A stretch of 14,186 nt of DNA from positions 1 through 14,186 of the forward strand of contig JBJMWF010000382.1 of assembly GCA_045810265.1 (NCBI GenBank). The letters are read 5' to 3'. A model generated the notes under the pieces. It was not told the DNA's origin and ran no database searches. It was given only the letters and a program-made list of their open reading frames with translations. The stretch comes from Scleromatobacter sp045810265 (lineage in GTDB: Bacteria; Pseudomonadota; Gammaproteobacteria; Burkholderiales; Burkholderiaceae_C). Of this stretch, positions 1 through 7,791 are shown piece by piece. Position 1 is the stretch's first letter. Each line of letters begins with the position of its first letter. The position numbers were made by a program, and so were the translations under genes.

Positions 1-1353
<1,353 letters not shown>

Positions 1354-1416
1354 TGTCCGCGCCCGGGGCGCCGCGAGGCGGCCCGGGGCCCTGTCCTCGC
1401 GACACGCAAGCAAGAA

Positions 1417-1445
1417 GGGACTGCCTCGGCAGTCCCCTTTTTTTT
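1417..1445 (+). terminator. Rho-independent terminator of groEL
   Basis: An 8-bp perfect stem (gggactgc at 1417-1424 with gcagtccc at 1429-1436) closes a ctcg tetraloop and is followed by a run of eight T at 1438-1445. It lies 64 bp after the groEL stop in the groEL direction, the classic position and form of an intrinsic terminator. Confidence 0.93.
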
Positions 1446-1509
1446 GGCTCATCGCCGACCTGCGGGGAGCCGCTTGTTCGAGGTCGTCGACACGCCGGGT
1501 CGATGCTGG

Positions 1510-1693
1510 AGGTGTCTGGCATCGCATCGAGTCGCTGCGACCGACGCCACCAATGGACCAAAGCCGGCCGGCGACTTGGTGCGGTGCCAGACGCCGGCCC
1601 GACGGGATCGGCGCCAGGCACGTTCCCGTCCGCGAAGAAGGGGTCTCGGTCGCTGGCATCGCAGCGCGGACGAGAGCATGCCAGGCACCTCGC
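1510..1693 (+). repeat. Dispersed intergenic repeat, copy A (~185 bp)
   Basis: From aggtgtctggcatcgca to ccaggcacctcgc this segment aligns along its whole length with the reverse complement of 13861-14045. Shared blocks include cgagtcgc, ggccggcgact, ggtgcggtgcc, gacgggatcggcgccaggc, gcagcgcg and acgagagcatgccagg. A central ~30 nt block (about 1536-1565) is not conserved. Near its end is a perfect 7-bp stem, ctggcat (1653-1659) with atgccag (1678-1684), around an 18-nt loop. It lies in opposite orientation to the two copies at the right end of the window. It contains no transposase and no clear target-site duplication. It is best described as a non-coding structured repeat of unknown function. 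Confidence 0.82.
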
Positions 1694-1756
1694 TCTGCAG
1701 CTCACGGCGGGACGGCGCGGCTTCAGCGAAGCACCCCCGCTTTGCTTGTCGCTGAG

Positions 1757-1787
1757 CTTCGCCGCGAATTGGCGAAGAACCTTTTCT
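1757..1787 (+). terminator. Weak stem-loop with T-rich tail
   Basis: A 7-bp inverted repeat (cttcgcc/ggcgaag) with a 7-nt loop is followed by aaccttttctt. The T tract is interrupted and starts several bases after the stem, so it may be only a weak back-up terminator for plus-strand transcription, or chance. Confidence 0.25.
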
Positions 1788-1805
1788 TGTCTGCATGGCA
1801 GGGGT

Positions 1806-1833
1806 GGATCCTGCGACTGCGCGCAGGATGACC
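1806..1833. repeat. Short dyad motif (atcctgcg/cgcaggat) beside the yihA stop
   Basis: Perfect 8-bp arms at 1808-1815 and 1822-1829 flank actgcg and are followed by gacc. The next gene stop begins 11 bp further on. Read on the minus strand, the motif resembles a short hairpin (GTCATCCTG ... CAGTCG ... AGGATC) that I recall in the intergenic regions of many unrelated bacteria. That resemblance is from memory and unchecked. No T tract follows on either strand, so a standard intrinsic terminator is unlikely. Confidence 0.5.
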
Positions 1834-1843
1834 GGTGGCGCTC

Positions 1844-2665
1844 TCAGGCGGCTTCGTCGACGCCGCCGCCGTCATCGAGCGGCGCGCCACCCTCGCCTTC
1901 CGGCATCGGCGGCACCTCGAAGTGCACGCGTTCGGGCATCGCCTTCTTCCACGCCATCATCTGCTCGGCGACGTCTTCCACGCCGACGCGGCGCATCGAG
2001 GAGAACAGCGTGACGGCGATGTCCGAGGCCTCGGTCGTGAAGTCGGCCAGCACCGCGCTGGCGGCCTCGACGGCCAGGCCCTGGTCGCGCTGGCCAAGCT
2101 TGTCGCACTTGGTCAGCAGCACCAGCAGCTTGACCTCGCCGGTCTTGACGCGCTGGGCGATGAACTCCATCAGCTGCAGGTCCAGCGGCGTGAAGCCGTG
2201 GCGGCTGTCCACCATCAGCACCACGCCCATCAGCGCGCGCCGCACCTCGAGGTAATCGGCCATCACCTTCTGCCACACCAGCTTCTTGCCACGCGCGACC
2301 GCGGCGTAGCCGTAGCCTGGCAGGTCGGCGAAGAAGGCGTCGGGGGCCTCGCGCGGGCCCAGCGTGAACAGGTTGATCAGCTGCGTGCGGCCCGGCGTCT
2401 TGGAGGCGAATGCGAGTTGGCGCTGCTGCGCCAGCGTGTTGATGGCCGACGACTTGCCGGCATTGCTGCGGCCGACGAAGGCGATCTCGGGCATGTCGCC
2501 CTGGGGCAGTTGCGAGATCTTGCTGGCCGAGGTCAGGAACTTGGCGGTGTGCAGCCAACCCAGGCCCTCCTTGGCCTGGCTGGACACCACCACCGGCTTC
2601 TTGTAGACGGGAGCCGGCACGGCGCGAGGGGGGGAGGGTTTGCGCGTACGCTTAGCTTCGGTCAT
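1844..2665 (-). CDS. yihA: Ribosome-biogenesis GTP-binding protein YihA/YsxC (EngB)
   Basis: This 273-aa cytoplasmic TRAFAC GTPase is needed for assembly of the large ribosomal subunit. All G motifs are present: G1 GRSNAGKS (65-72), the switch I PGRTQ (91-95), G3 DLPGYG (114-119), G4 TKCD (185-188) and G5 FSS (221-223). The HTAKFLTSA stretch before G1 is also typical of the family. The start at 2665 gives the MTEAKRTRKP N-terminus; the open frame continues upstream to 2752 but would cross the promoter and lacks family-like sequence. The protein is about 60 residues longer than the ~210-aa E. coli form, with a basic Pro-rich N-terminal segment and an acidic Gly/Asp-rich tail (about 254-273). 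It is divergent from the cytochrome c gene. A TACAAT box ends 5 nt before the ATG, which suggests a leaderless transcript. Confidence 0.96.
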   Translation of the reverse strand: MTEAKRTRKPSPPRAVPAPVYKKPVVVSSQAKEGLGWLHTAKFLTSASKISQLPQGDMPEIAFVGRSNAGKSSAINTLAQQRQLAFASKTPGRTQLINLFTLGPREAPDAFFADLPGYGYAAVARGKKLVWQKVMADYLEVRRALMGVVLMVDSRHGFTPLDLQLMEFIAQRVKTGEVKLLVLLTKCDKLGQRDQGLAVEAASAVLADFTTEASDIAVTLFSSMRRVGVEDVAEQMMAWKKAMPERVHFEVPPMPEGEGGAPLDDGGGVDEAA

Positions 2666-2670
2666 GGTGC

Positions 2671-2680
2671 ATTGTAAAAT
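2671..2680. promoter_or_regulatory. Overlapping divergent -10 boxes between yihA and the cytochrome c gene
   Basis: The 62-bp divergent gap contains attgtaaaat. On the minus strand it reads TACAAT (2671-2676), 5 nt before the yihA ATG. On the plus strand it reads TAAAAT (2675-2680), 47 nt before the cytochrome ATG, with TTAGCT 17 bp upstream as a poor -35. The two -10 boxes overlap by 2 bp, so RNA polymerase could probably occupy only one at a time. Assigned by eye. Confidence 0.45.
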
Positions 2681-2727
2681 CGTTGGGTTTGCTCCATCCA
2701 AAAGCCTCTCCTGAAGGGTTCGCCGAG

Positions 2728-3354
2728 ATGAAGTCCCTGTACGTTGTTGCACTGGCGACCCTGTTCGCCGTTTCCGCGATGGCCGACGAAGCGAAGGGCC
2801 CGGCCAAGCCGGACCTCGCCAAGGGCGGCACCATCTCGGCCACCGTCTGCGCCGCCTGCCACACGGCGGACGGCTCGCGCGGCATCCCGACCAACCCGAT
2901 CCTGCAGGGGCAGCACCCGGACTACATCGTCAAGCAACTGGCGGAGTTCAAGTCCGGCAAGCGCGACAACGCCATCATGAAGCCGATGGCGTCCACGCTG
3001 TCGGAGGACGACATGCGCAACGTCGCCGCGTTCTATGCGTCCAAGGCGGCCAAGCCGGGGCGGTCGAAGAACCCGGCCACGGTCGCCCTGGGCGAGAAGA
3101 TCTGGCGCGGCGGCATCGCCGAGAAGGCCGTGCCCGCGTGCGCCGGCTGCCACGGCCCGGCCGGCGCGGGCGTTCCGGCGCAGTACGCGCGCCTGGGCGG
3201 CCAGCACGCCGAATACGTGAGCGCCGAACTGACGCTGTTCCGTTCCGGCAAGCGCGCCAACAGCCCGCAGATGACCACCATCGCCGCGCGCATGAGCGAT
3301 GCCGAGATCGCCGCGGTCTCCGACTACGTCGAAGGCCTGAACGCCGGCAAGTGA
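2728..3354 (+). CDS. Diheme cytochrome c4-type protein, exported
   Basis: The 208-aa product has a signal peptide (MKSLYVVALATLFAVSAMA, cleavage likely after AMA at 19) and two similar cytochrome c domains. Heme-binding CXXCH motifs are CAACH (41-45) and CAGCH (138-142). Each domain repeats the layout CXXCH ... LxGQH or LGGQH ... FxSGKR ... Met, with Met84/Met87 and Met182/Met189 as candidate distal ligands. This two-domain pattern and the length fit cytochrome c4, a periplasmic electron carrier that feeds terminal oxidases. The start at 2728 is set by the signal peptide; gaaggg (2713-2718) is a plausible ribosome binding site. In many betaproteobacteria such a gene lies next to yihA and is followed by the ResB/CcsB heme-export genes, but those do not follow here. 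Electron donor and acceptor cannot be read from the sequence. Confidence 0.93.
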   Translation: MKSLYVVALATLFAVSAMADEAKGPAKPDLAKGGTISATVCAACHTADGSRGIPTNPILQGQHPDYIVKQLAEFKSGKRDNAIMKPMASTLSEDDMRNVAAFYASKAAKPGRSKNPATVALGEKIWRGGIAEKAVPACAGCHGPAGAGVPAQYARLGGQHAEYVSAELTLFRSGKRANSPQMTTIAARMSDAEIAAVSDYVEGLNAGK

Positions 3355-3358
3355 GCCA

Positions 3359-3417
3359 TCGGGCGCGGCGCCCGTCGCGTGAACTGATGCGCAGCCCGGG
3401 CGCAAACGCGCGCCCGG
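3359..3417. other. Two GC-rich hairpins after the cytochrome c gene
   Basis: Between the cytochrome stop and the next gene are a 6-bp stem (cgggcg/cgcccg, 3359-3373) and a perfect 8-bp stem (ccgggcgc 3396-3403, gcgcccgg 3410-3417). Neither is followed by a T tract, so they are at most mRNA 3'-end stabilisers or weak terminators. Confidence 0.3.
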
Positions 3418-3434
3418 CCGGGCGGCCACGCCGC

Positions 3435-3440
3435 TATCAT
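3435..3440 (+). promoter_or_regulatory. Candidate -10 box (TATCAT) giving a leaderless start
   Basis: TATCAT lies 6 nt before the ATG at 3447, so transcription would begin at or beside the start codon. There is no Shine-Dalgarno sequence in the gap (cggccg). No convincing -35 is visible. Confidence 0.35.
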
Positions 3441-3446
3441 CGGCCG

Positions 3447-3785
3447 ATGCCCTTCATCCGCCGCAACGCCTCGGGCGCCATCGACAGCCTGCATCGCCGC
3501 GACGAGGGCGGTGCGGAGTTCCTGCCCGACGATCATCCCGACGTGCGCGCCTTCCTGGGCGCCCCGGCGCCGGCCGTCAGTGCCGACGGCTTCGCCTCGC
3601 TCGATGCCGACTTCATCCGCGTGATCGAGGACGTGATCGACACGCTGATCTCCAGGAACGTCATCAACATCACCGACTTGCCCGTCGAGGCGCAGACCAA
3701 GCTGTTCGGCCGCAAGGGCTATCGCGAGCGCGCCACCAAGGATGCGCTCAAGCTGTTCGGCGACGACGACGGGCGTCCGATCTAG
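3447..3785 (+). CDS. Conserved hypothetical protein, 112 aa
   Basis: The product starts MPFIRRNASGAIDSLHR and has a helical core, FASLDADFIRVIEDVIDTLISRNVINITDLPVEAQTKLFGRKGYRER (about 49-95). The core resembles small proteobacterial proteins that some databases label 'tryptophan synthase subunit beta-like'; that label comes from memory and is not evidence of tryptophan synthesis. No signal peptide, membrane segment, cysteine or metal motif is seen, so the protein is probably cytoplasmic. The ATG at 3447 is chosen because the family-like N-terminus begins there; the frame is open upstream but overlaps the cytochrome gene. It ends tail to tail with yceH. Function is unknown. Confidence 0.8.
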   Translation: MPFIRRNASGAIDSLHRRDEGGAEFLPDDHPDVRAFLGAPAPAVSADGFASLDADFIRVIEDVIDTLISRNVINITDLPVEAQTKLFGRKGYRERATKDALKLFGDDDGRPI

Positions 3786-4477
3786 CCTTGGTCGGCCGCG
3801 TCGGCATCGAGGTCGACGCCCAGTTCCTTGCCCAGCCGCGCCACCTGCGCGCGCAAGCGCTCCAGCTCGGCTTTCATGCGCAGCTGCTCGGCGCGCAGCG
3901 CCGCGACCTCCGACATCCCGAGCGCCGAGTCGGCCAGCGGCGAGCCCGGGCCGCCGTGCGGCGCCGCGGGCGCGGCGTCGGCCACCGGGCCCGAGACCAG
4001 GTGCGCCCAGCGCGACTCGCGGGCGCCCGGCGCGCGCGTGAGCTTGACGACGAACGGCGGCTCGTGCGTGGCCATCTCGTCGAGGAAGCCCTCCACCGAC
4101 GAGATGTCGGCGAAGCGGTGCAGGCGCTCGGTGTTCAGCCGCAGCTCCGCGGCGGTCTGCGGGCCGCGCAGCATCAGCATCGCCAGCAGCGCCACGCTCT
4201 GCCCCGGCAGCTTCAGCACGCGCGCCACGTTGTGCTCGAAGCGCGGCACGCGGCTGCCGGAGCCCTCGAGGACGAGGTGCAGCGATTTCAGCGTGTCGAG
4301 CGCCGCCAGCACGTCGCCCTCGCTCGCGTTGATCACCGGATCGCGTGCGGTCTTCTGGTTGCAGCCCAGCGTCAGCGCGTTCAGGCTCAGCGGATAGCTG
4401 TCGGGCACGGTGTGCTGCTTTTCGACGAGCACGCCGAGGATGCGGGTCTCCAGGAGCGATAGCGTGGGCAGCGTCAT
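3782..4477 (-). CDS. YceH family protein (DUF480), tandem winged-helix
   Basis: The 231-aa product begins MTLPTLSLLETRILGVLVEK and carries the family hallmarks PDSYPLSLNALTLGCNQKTARDPV (25-48), LLAMLMLRGPQTAAELR (97-113) and APGARESRWAHL (149-160). YceH proteins fold as two winged-helix domains and are thought to bind DNA or other proteins; their cellular role is not established. After a low-complexity Pro/Ala/Gly linker (about 163-180) comes a heptad-like Leu/Ala segment (about 188-219) predicted to form a coiled coil, probably for oligomerisation. The start at 4477 matches the family N-terminus; the upstream in-frame extension is not family-like. Its TAG stop overlaps the TAG of the convergent neighbour. 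A GATACT at 4512-4517 (minus) could be a weak -10. Confidence 0.9.
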   Translation of the reverse strand: MTLPTLSLLETRILGVLVEKQHTVPDSYPLSLNALTLGCNQKTARDPVINASEGDVLAALDTLKSLHLVLEGSGSRVPRFEHNVARVLKLPGQSVALLAMLMLRGPQTAAELRLNTERLHRFADISSVEGFLDEMATHEPPFVVKLTRAPGARESRWAHLVSGPVADAAPAAPHGGPGSPLADSALGMSEVAALRAEQLRMKAELERLRAQVARLGKELGVDLDADAADQG

Positions 4478-4548
4478 GGCAGTTTGCGGCGGGCAGCGAG
4501 AGGAGCGTGCCAGTATCGCTCGCGCAGTCGCGCTGAGCCGGCAGCATG

Positions 4549-4580
4549 AAAAATGCCCCGCGGGCCAAGGCCGGCGGGGC
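4549..4580 (-). terminator. Rho-independent terminator of the phosphoesterase gene
   Basis: Read on the minus strand, gccccgc and gcggggc form the outer stem. A single C-C mismatch and an inner ggcc/ggcc stem follow, closed by a TT loop, and the hairpin is followed by attttt. It lies 36 bp after the phosphoesterase stop and before the yceH start, so it separates the two minus-strand genes. Confidence 0.9.
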
Positions 4581-4616
4581 ACGAAGGGACGACGTCTTGG
4601 CGTCGCCGCGTTGTGC

Positions 4617-6305
4617 TTACTTCGTCAGGTCCAGGGCGTTGGTCAGGTCGCCCATCACCGGGGCGCCGTTGGCCTTGAGCGCGGTGTCGCGAGCCGACAG
4701 GCCCGGCAGCGCGGTCAGGCCGAAGCGGCGCGTGATCAGGCGCAGCACCGACGCGGTGTCGTACTGCGTGTGGTCGACCGTGCCGGCCTTGGAGTACGGC
4801 GAGATGATGAGCGCCGGAATGCGGGTACCCGGGCCGACCTTGTCACCCTTGGGCGGAGCGACGTGGTCCCACTGGCCGCCGTTCTCGTCATAGGTGATCA
4901 CGATGACCATGTTCTTCCACTGCGGGCTGGCCTGCAGCTTGGCGACGAGGTCGGCGATCTTCTGGTCGGCGTTGGTAATGTTGGCGTAGCCCGGGTGCTG
5001 GTTGTACAGGCCTTCCGGCTTGTAGAACGCCACCGGCGGCAGCGTGCCGGCCGCGGCGTCGGCCACCAGGTCCGTGTAGTCCTTCATGTGGTTCGCGCGG
5101 TCGGTCGCGTGCGTCACCGGGTCCATGTTGGCGTAGTAGTTGAACGGCTGATGGTGCGGCTGGAAGTCGACGGCCGCGGTGCTGGCCACGCCGTTGGTGT
5201 CGCCGGCGTAGATCACGTTGCGCTTGGCGCTGGAGGCCTGCATGCCGTCCTGGATCGCCGCGTTCCACGAGCCCGCGTACCACTTCCAGTTGACGCTGGC
5301 GGCGGTCAGCTGGTCGCCGATGTTGGTCTGGGTCTGCGCCGGCAGGGTGGTGGCGCCGGTGGGGCTGGCGTACTTGGCGTCGTCCCCGTTCAGGTCGGCC
5401 GGAGCGTTGCCGCTGGGCTGGAACGGCGCCTGCATCGTGTTGACGGCGTAGTACTTGCCGTCGCCGAAGTAGTTGAGCGGCGTGATGTTGCCGGTCTGCA
5501 GGCTGGGCTTGGCCGTCATCACCGACGACGCGGACGTGGCGGCCGGCACCAGGCTGGTCGTGAAGCTGCCGTCCGTGTTGGTGGCGACGTTGTTGACCGT
5601 CATCTTGTTGGCCGTCACCGTCGCGGCGTCGACCGTCGGGGCACAGGCGCAGATCAGGTATTGGTGGTTCAGGAACGAACCGCCGAACGCGCCCTGGAAG
5701 AAGTTGTCGGCCAGCGTGTACTGCTGCGCCAGCTTGTACAGCGGCGAGGTGCTGTAGTCGAAATAGCCCATGACCAGGCTGCCCGAATCGGCCCAGGCGA
5801 CGAACTTGTCGTTCTTGCCGCCATCGATCTGCATCTGGTTCTCGAAGAAGCGGTGGTACAGGTCACGCGTGACCATGTCGCCGGTGATGGTGACACCGGC
5901 GCTGCCGTTGTAGGCCGTGGCGATGTTGAACGGCGCGTTGGGCAGGCCGGCGCTCTGCGCTTCGGTCACGGTCACGCTCTGGCCCGGCATCATGACGCCA
6001 CCCCAGGTGGGCGGCAGCGTCGGGAGGGCCGAGCCGTCGCGGTCGACCTGGGGGATGTAGGCGGAGGTGACCGTGCCGGTCGAGTCGACGACGGTGCTCA
6101 GGCCGTTCGCGCCAGGGAACTTGCCATACAGGTTGTCGAACGAGCGGTTCTCGGCGTAGATGACGACGATGTTCTGGACCTTGTCCTTCAGCGCGGTGGT
6201 CGTGTCGACCGGTGCCGGCGAGTCGCTGTCATTGCAGGCGGACAGGCACAGCATGGCGGCGACGGCCAGGGGAGCCAACAGGGCGGACTTGATGGGATGG
6301 TTCAT
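4617..6305 (-). CDS. AcpA/phospholipase C superfamily acid phosphatase, predicted lipoprotein
   Basis: This 562-aa phosphoesterase (PF04185-type fold) hydrolyses phosphomonoesters or phospholipid head groups outside the cytoplasm. A lipoprotein signal is clear: MNHPIK, a hydrophobic stretch, then the lipobox LSAC with lipidated Cys24; Asn25 follows, so outer-membrane sorting is likely. Family motifs are VVIYAENRSFDNLYG (47-61, with the metal/active-site Glu52-Asn53), GGSFLNHQYL (208-217, with Ser210 as the likely nucleophile by analogy with Ser175 of Francisella AcpA), TYDENGGQWDHVAPP (471-485, metal-binding Asp/Glu/His), PGTRIPALIISPYSKAG (492-508) and DHTQYDTASVLRLITRRF (511-528). It resembles AcpA more than the classic phospholipases C, which are usually longer and Tat-exported; substrate cannot be settled from sequence. 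The start at 6305 is set by the signal peptide. The gene is divergent from the diheme peroxidase-like gene and has its own terminator. Confidence 0.92.
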   Translation of the reverse strand: MNHPIKSALLAPLAVAAMLCLSACNDSDSPAPVDTTTALKDKVQNIVVIYAENRSFDNLYGKFPGANGLSTVVDSTGTVTSAYIPQVDRDGSALPTLPPTWGGVMMPGQSVTVTEAQSAGLPNAPFNIATAYNGSAGVTITGDMVTRDLYHRFFENQMQIDGGKNDKFVAWADSGSLVMGYFDYSTSPLYKLAQQYTLADNFFQGAFGGSFLNHQYLICACAPTVDAATVTANKMTVNNVATNTDGSFTTSLVPAATSASSVMTAKPSLQTGNITPLNYFGDGKYYAVNTMQAPFQPSGNAPADLNGDDAKYASPTGATTLPAQTQTNIGDQLTAASVNWKWYAGSWNAAIQDGMQASSAKRNVIYAGDTNGVASTAAVDFQPHHQPFNYYANMDPVTHATDRANHMKDYTDLVADAAAGTLPPVAFYKPEGLYNQHPGYANITNADQKIADLVAKLQASPQWKNMVIVITYDENGGQWDHVAPPKGDKVGPGTRIPALIISPYSKAGTVDHTQYDTASVLRLITRRFGLTALPGLSARDTALKANGAPVMGDLTNALDLTK

Positions 6306-6417
6306 GGGATGGGCTTGTGAGCGAGGCAGCTGATGACGTAGCCCGACAGCATCACGATCCTGTGTGACAGCGCGAAGAAGGCCGGCGCAACCCCGTGTGC
6401 CGCTGGGTGAACGGCGG

Positions 6418-6435
6418 CTGTCACAGGGCTGCCAC
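6418..6435 (+). promoter_or_regulatory. Pho-box-like tandem repeat in the divergent phosphatase/peroxidase gap
   Basis: CTGTCAC (6418-6424), AGGG, CTGCCAC (6429-6435) are two 7-bp direct repeats with a 4-bp gap, the geometry of a PhoB site (CTGTCAT repeats every 11 bp). Because each unit is nearly palindromic (CTGTCACAG, CTGCCACAG), the minus strand also reads as 11-bp-spaced CTGTGGC and CTGTGAC. A further CTGTCAC lies on the minus strand at 6364-6370. On the plus side TAGCCT (6445-6450) is only a weak -10. This is pattern recognition, not a scored match. Confidence 0.35.
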
Positions 6436-6486
6436 AGGCCGCGGCTAGCCTGCCGGGTTCGTCCTTGACTGCTCCCGAGATTCCCC

Positions 6487-7791
6487 GTGACCCGCTTCGC
6501 TTCCTCGTTCGCCAAGCTCGCCCTGCTGATGCTGTTCCTCGGCGCCATGGCACTGGCGCATTGGGTCAAGGCTTCTGCGCCGACGCAACCCGCTTCGCGT
6601 CCGGCCGAGGCGCCGTTCTACGCGACCCGGTTCGAGCAGCGGCCCGACGCCAATACCCTGACGGCGCTGGGCCGCGCGCTGTTCTCGGATCGCTCGCTGT
6701 CGCTTTCCGGCACGATGTCGTGCGCGAGCTGCCATGACCCGGCGCATGCATACGGGCCGGCCAATCGCCTGGCCGTCCAGCTTGGCGGCCCGCAAGGCAC
6801 GCTGCCGGGGCTGCGCGCGGTCCCCTCGCTGAAGTACCGCCAGACGATCCCGCCGTTCTCGGAGCGCTTCTTCGACAACGACGGCAACGACAGCGCCGAC
6901 CAGGGCCCCACCGGCGGCCTCGATTGGGACGGCCGCGCCGACTCCGCGCACGAGCAGGCAGCGGGCCCGTTGCTGTCCCCCTTCGAGATGGCCAATCCCG
7001 ACAAGCAGGCCGTGCTGGCGCGCCTGCAGGCCTCGCCCAGCGCGGCGGCCATGCGCGCGGCCTTCGGCGTGCATCTGTTCGACGATCCGCACCGTGCGTG
7101 GAACGCGCTGGTGCTGGCACTCGAGGTGTTCCAGCAAAGCCCGCGCGACTTCTATCCGTACGACAGCAAGTACGACGCGTTCCTGCGCGGCCAGGCGACG
7201 CTGTCGGTGCAGGAATCGCGCGGCCTGGCGCTGTTCAACGACGCGGACAAGGGCAACTGCGCGTCCTGCCACATCAGCGTCGTCAAGCGCGGCGCGTTCC
7301 CGCAATTCACCGACGCCGGCCTCATCGCCATCGGCGTGCCGCGCAACGCCGCCATTCCGGCCAATGCGACGCCCGGCTTCCGCGACCTCGGCGCCTGCGG
7401 CCCGCTGCGCACCGACCTCCACGGGCAGGACAGGTTCTGCGGCCTCTTTCGCACGCCTTCCTTGCGCAACGTGGCGCTGCGCGGCGTGTTCTTCCACAAC
7501 GGGGTCTACACCCGGCTCGAGGACGCCGTGCGCTTCTATGCGCTGCGCGATTCGGATCCGGCGCGCGTCTACGGCAAGGGCCATCGCTTCGACGACCTGC
7601 CCGAGGCCTACACGGCCAACCTCAACAAGGAAGCGCCGTTCGGTGGCAACCCGGGCGGCCAGCCGCGCCTGAGCGAGGCCGAGATCGCCGACGTCGTCGC
7701 ATTCCTTGGCACGCTGACCGACGGCTACGTCGCGCCCGGACAGGCGAAGGTGGCGGCCGCGGCACCGGCGAAAGATTCGCGCCAGCCGTGA
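6487..7791 (+). CDS. Diheme cytochrome c peroxidase / MauG family protein
   Basis: The 434-aa product has an N-terminal hydrophobic segment (about 11-25) after Arg3 and Lys10 that acts as a signal peptide or anchor. Two heme c sites follow, CASCH at 79-83 and 258-262. Other family marks are LGRALFSDRSLSLSGTMSCASCH, GLDWDGRADSAHEQAAGPLLSPFEM (144-168), FRTPSLRNVALRGVFFHNGVY (321-341) and a C-terminal LSEAEIADVVAFLGTL. Members reduce hydrogen peroxide with electrons from small cytochromes, or oxidise protein side chains as MauG does. I could not assign the distal ligand of the high-potential heme, so the two roles cannot be separated. Cys304 and Cys318 may form a disulfide. The GTG start at 6487 is chosen because a later ATG (6529) would remove the charged N-region of the signal. 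No clear Shine-Dalgarno is seen. Divergent from the phosphoesterase lipoprotein. Confidence 0.92.
   Translation: MTRFASSFAKLALLMLFLGAMALAHWVKASAPTQPASRPAEAPFYATRFEQRPDANTLTALGRALFSDRSLSLSGTMSCASCHDPAHAYGPANRLAVQLGGPQGTLPGLRAVPSLKYRQTIPPFSERFFDNDGNDSADQGPTGGLDWDGRADSAHEQAAGPLLSPFEMANPDKQAVLARLQASPSAAAMRAAFGVHLFDDPHRAWNALVLALEVFQQSPRDFYPYDSKYDAFLRGQATLSVQESRGLALFNDADKGNCASCHISVVKRGAFPQFTDAGLIAIGVPRNAAIPANATPGFRDLGACGPLRTDLHGQDRFCGLFRTPSLRNVALRGVFFHNGVYTRLEDAVRFYALRDSDPARVYGKGHRFDDLPEAYTANLNKEAPFGGNPGGQPRLSEAEIADVVAFLGTLTDGYVAPGQAKVAAAAPAKDSRQP

Larger units (their letters stand above)
1354..1843. other. Gene-free stretch between groEL and yihA (convergent intergenic region)
   Basis: These 490 bp separate the convergent groEL and yihA genes. 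They hold the groEL terminator, one copy of the dispersed ~185-bp repeat (1510-1693), a 7-bp stem-loop (cttcgcc 1757-1763, ggcgaag 1771-1777, followed by aaccttttctt) and a short dyad motif at 1806-1833. Open frames crossing the stretch exist on both strands, but they run through inverted repeats and out-of-frame groEL sequence and match no family I recognise. I see no credible gene here. Confidence 0.8.

Noticed and set aside
4410..6320. A 636-codon plus-strand open frame opposite the phosphoesterase gene
   Set aside because: Composition is Arg/Val/Gly/His-rich without motifs, and it crosses the yceH start and a terminator; the minus-strand protein is clearly real.
6360..6370. A second Pho box on the minus strand for the phosphoesterase gene
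   Set aside because: Only one CTGTCAC half-site is present; the next minus-strand match (CTGTCGG, 6343-6349) is 21 bp away, one base off the 11-bp phasing, and the middle repeat is absent.
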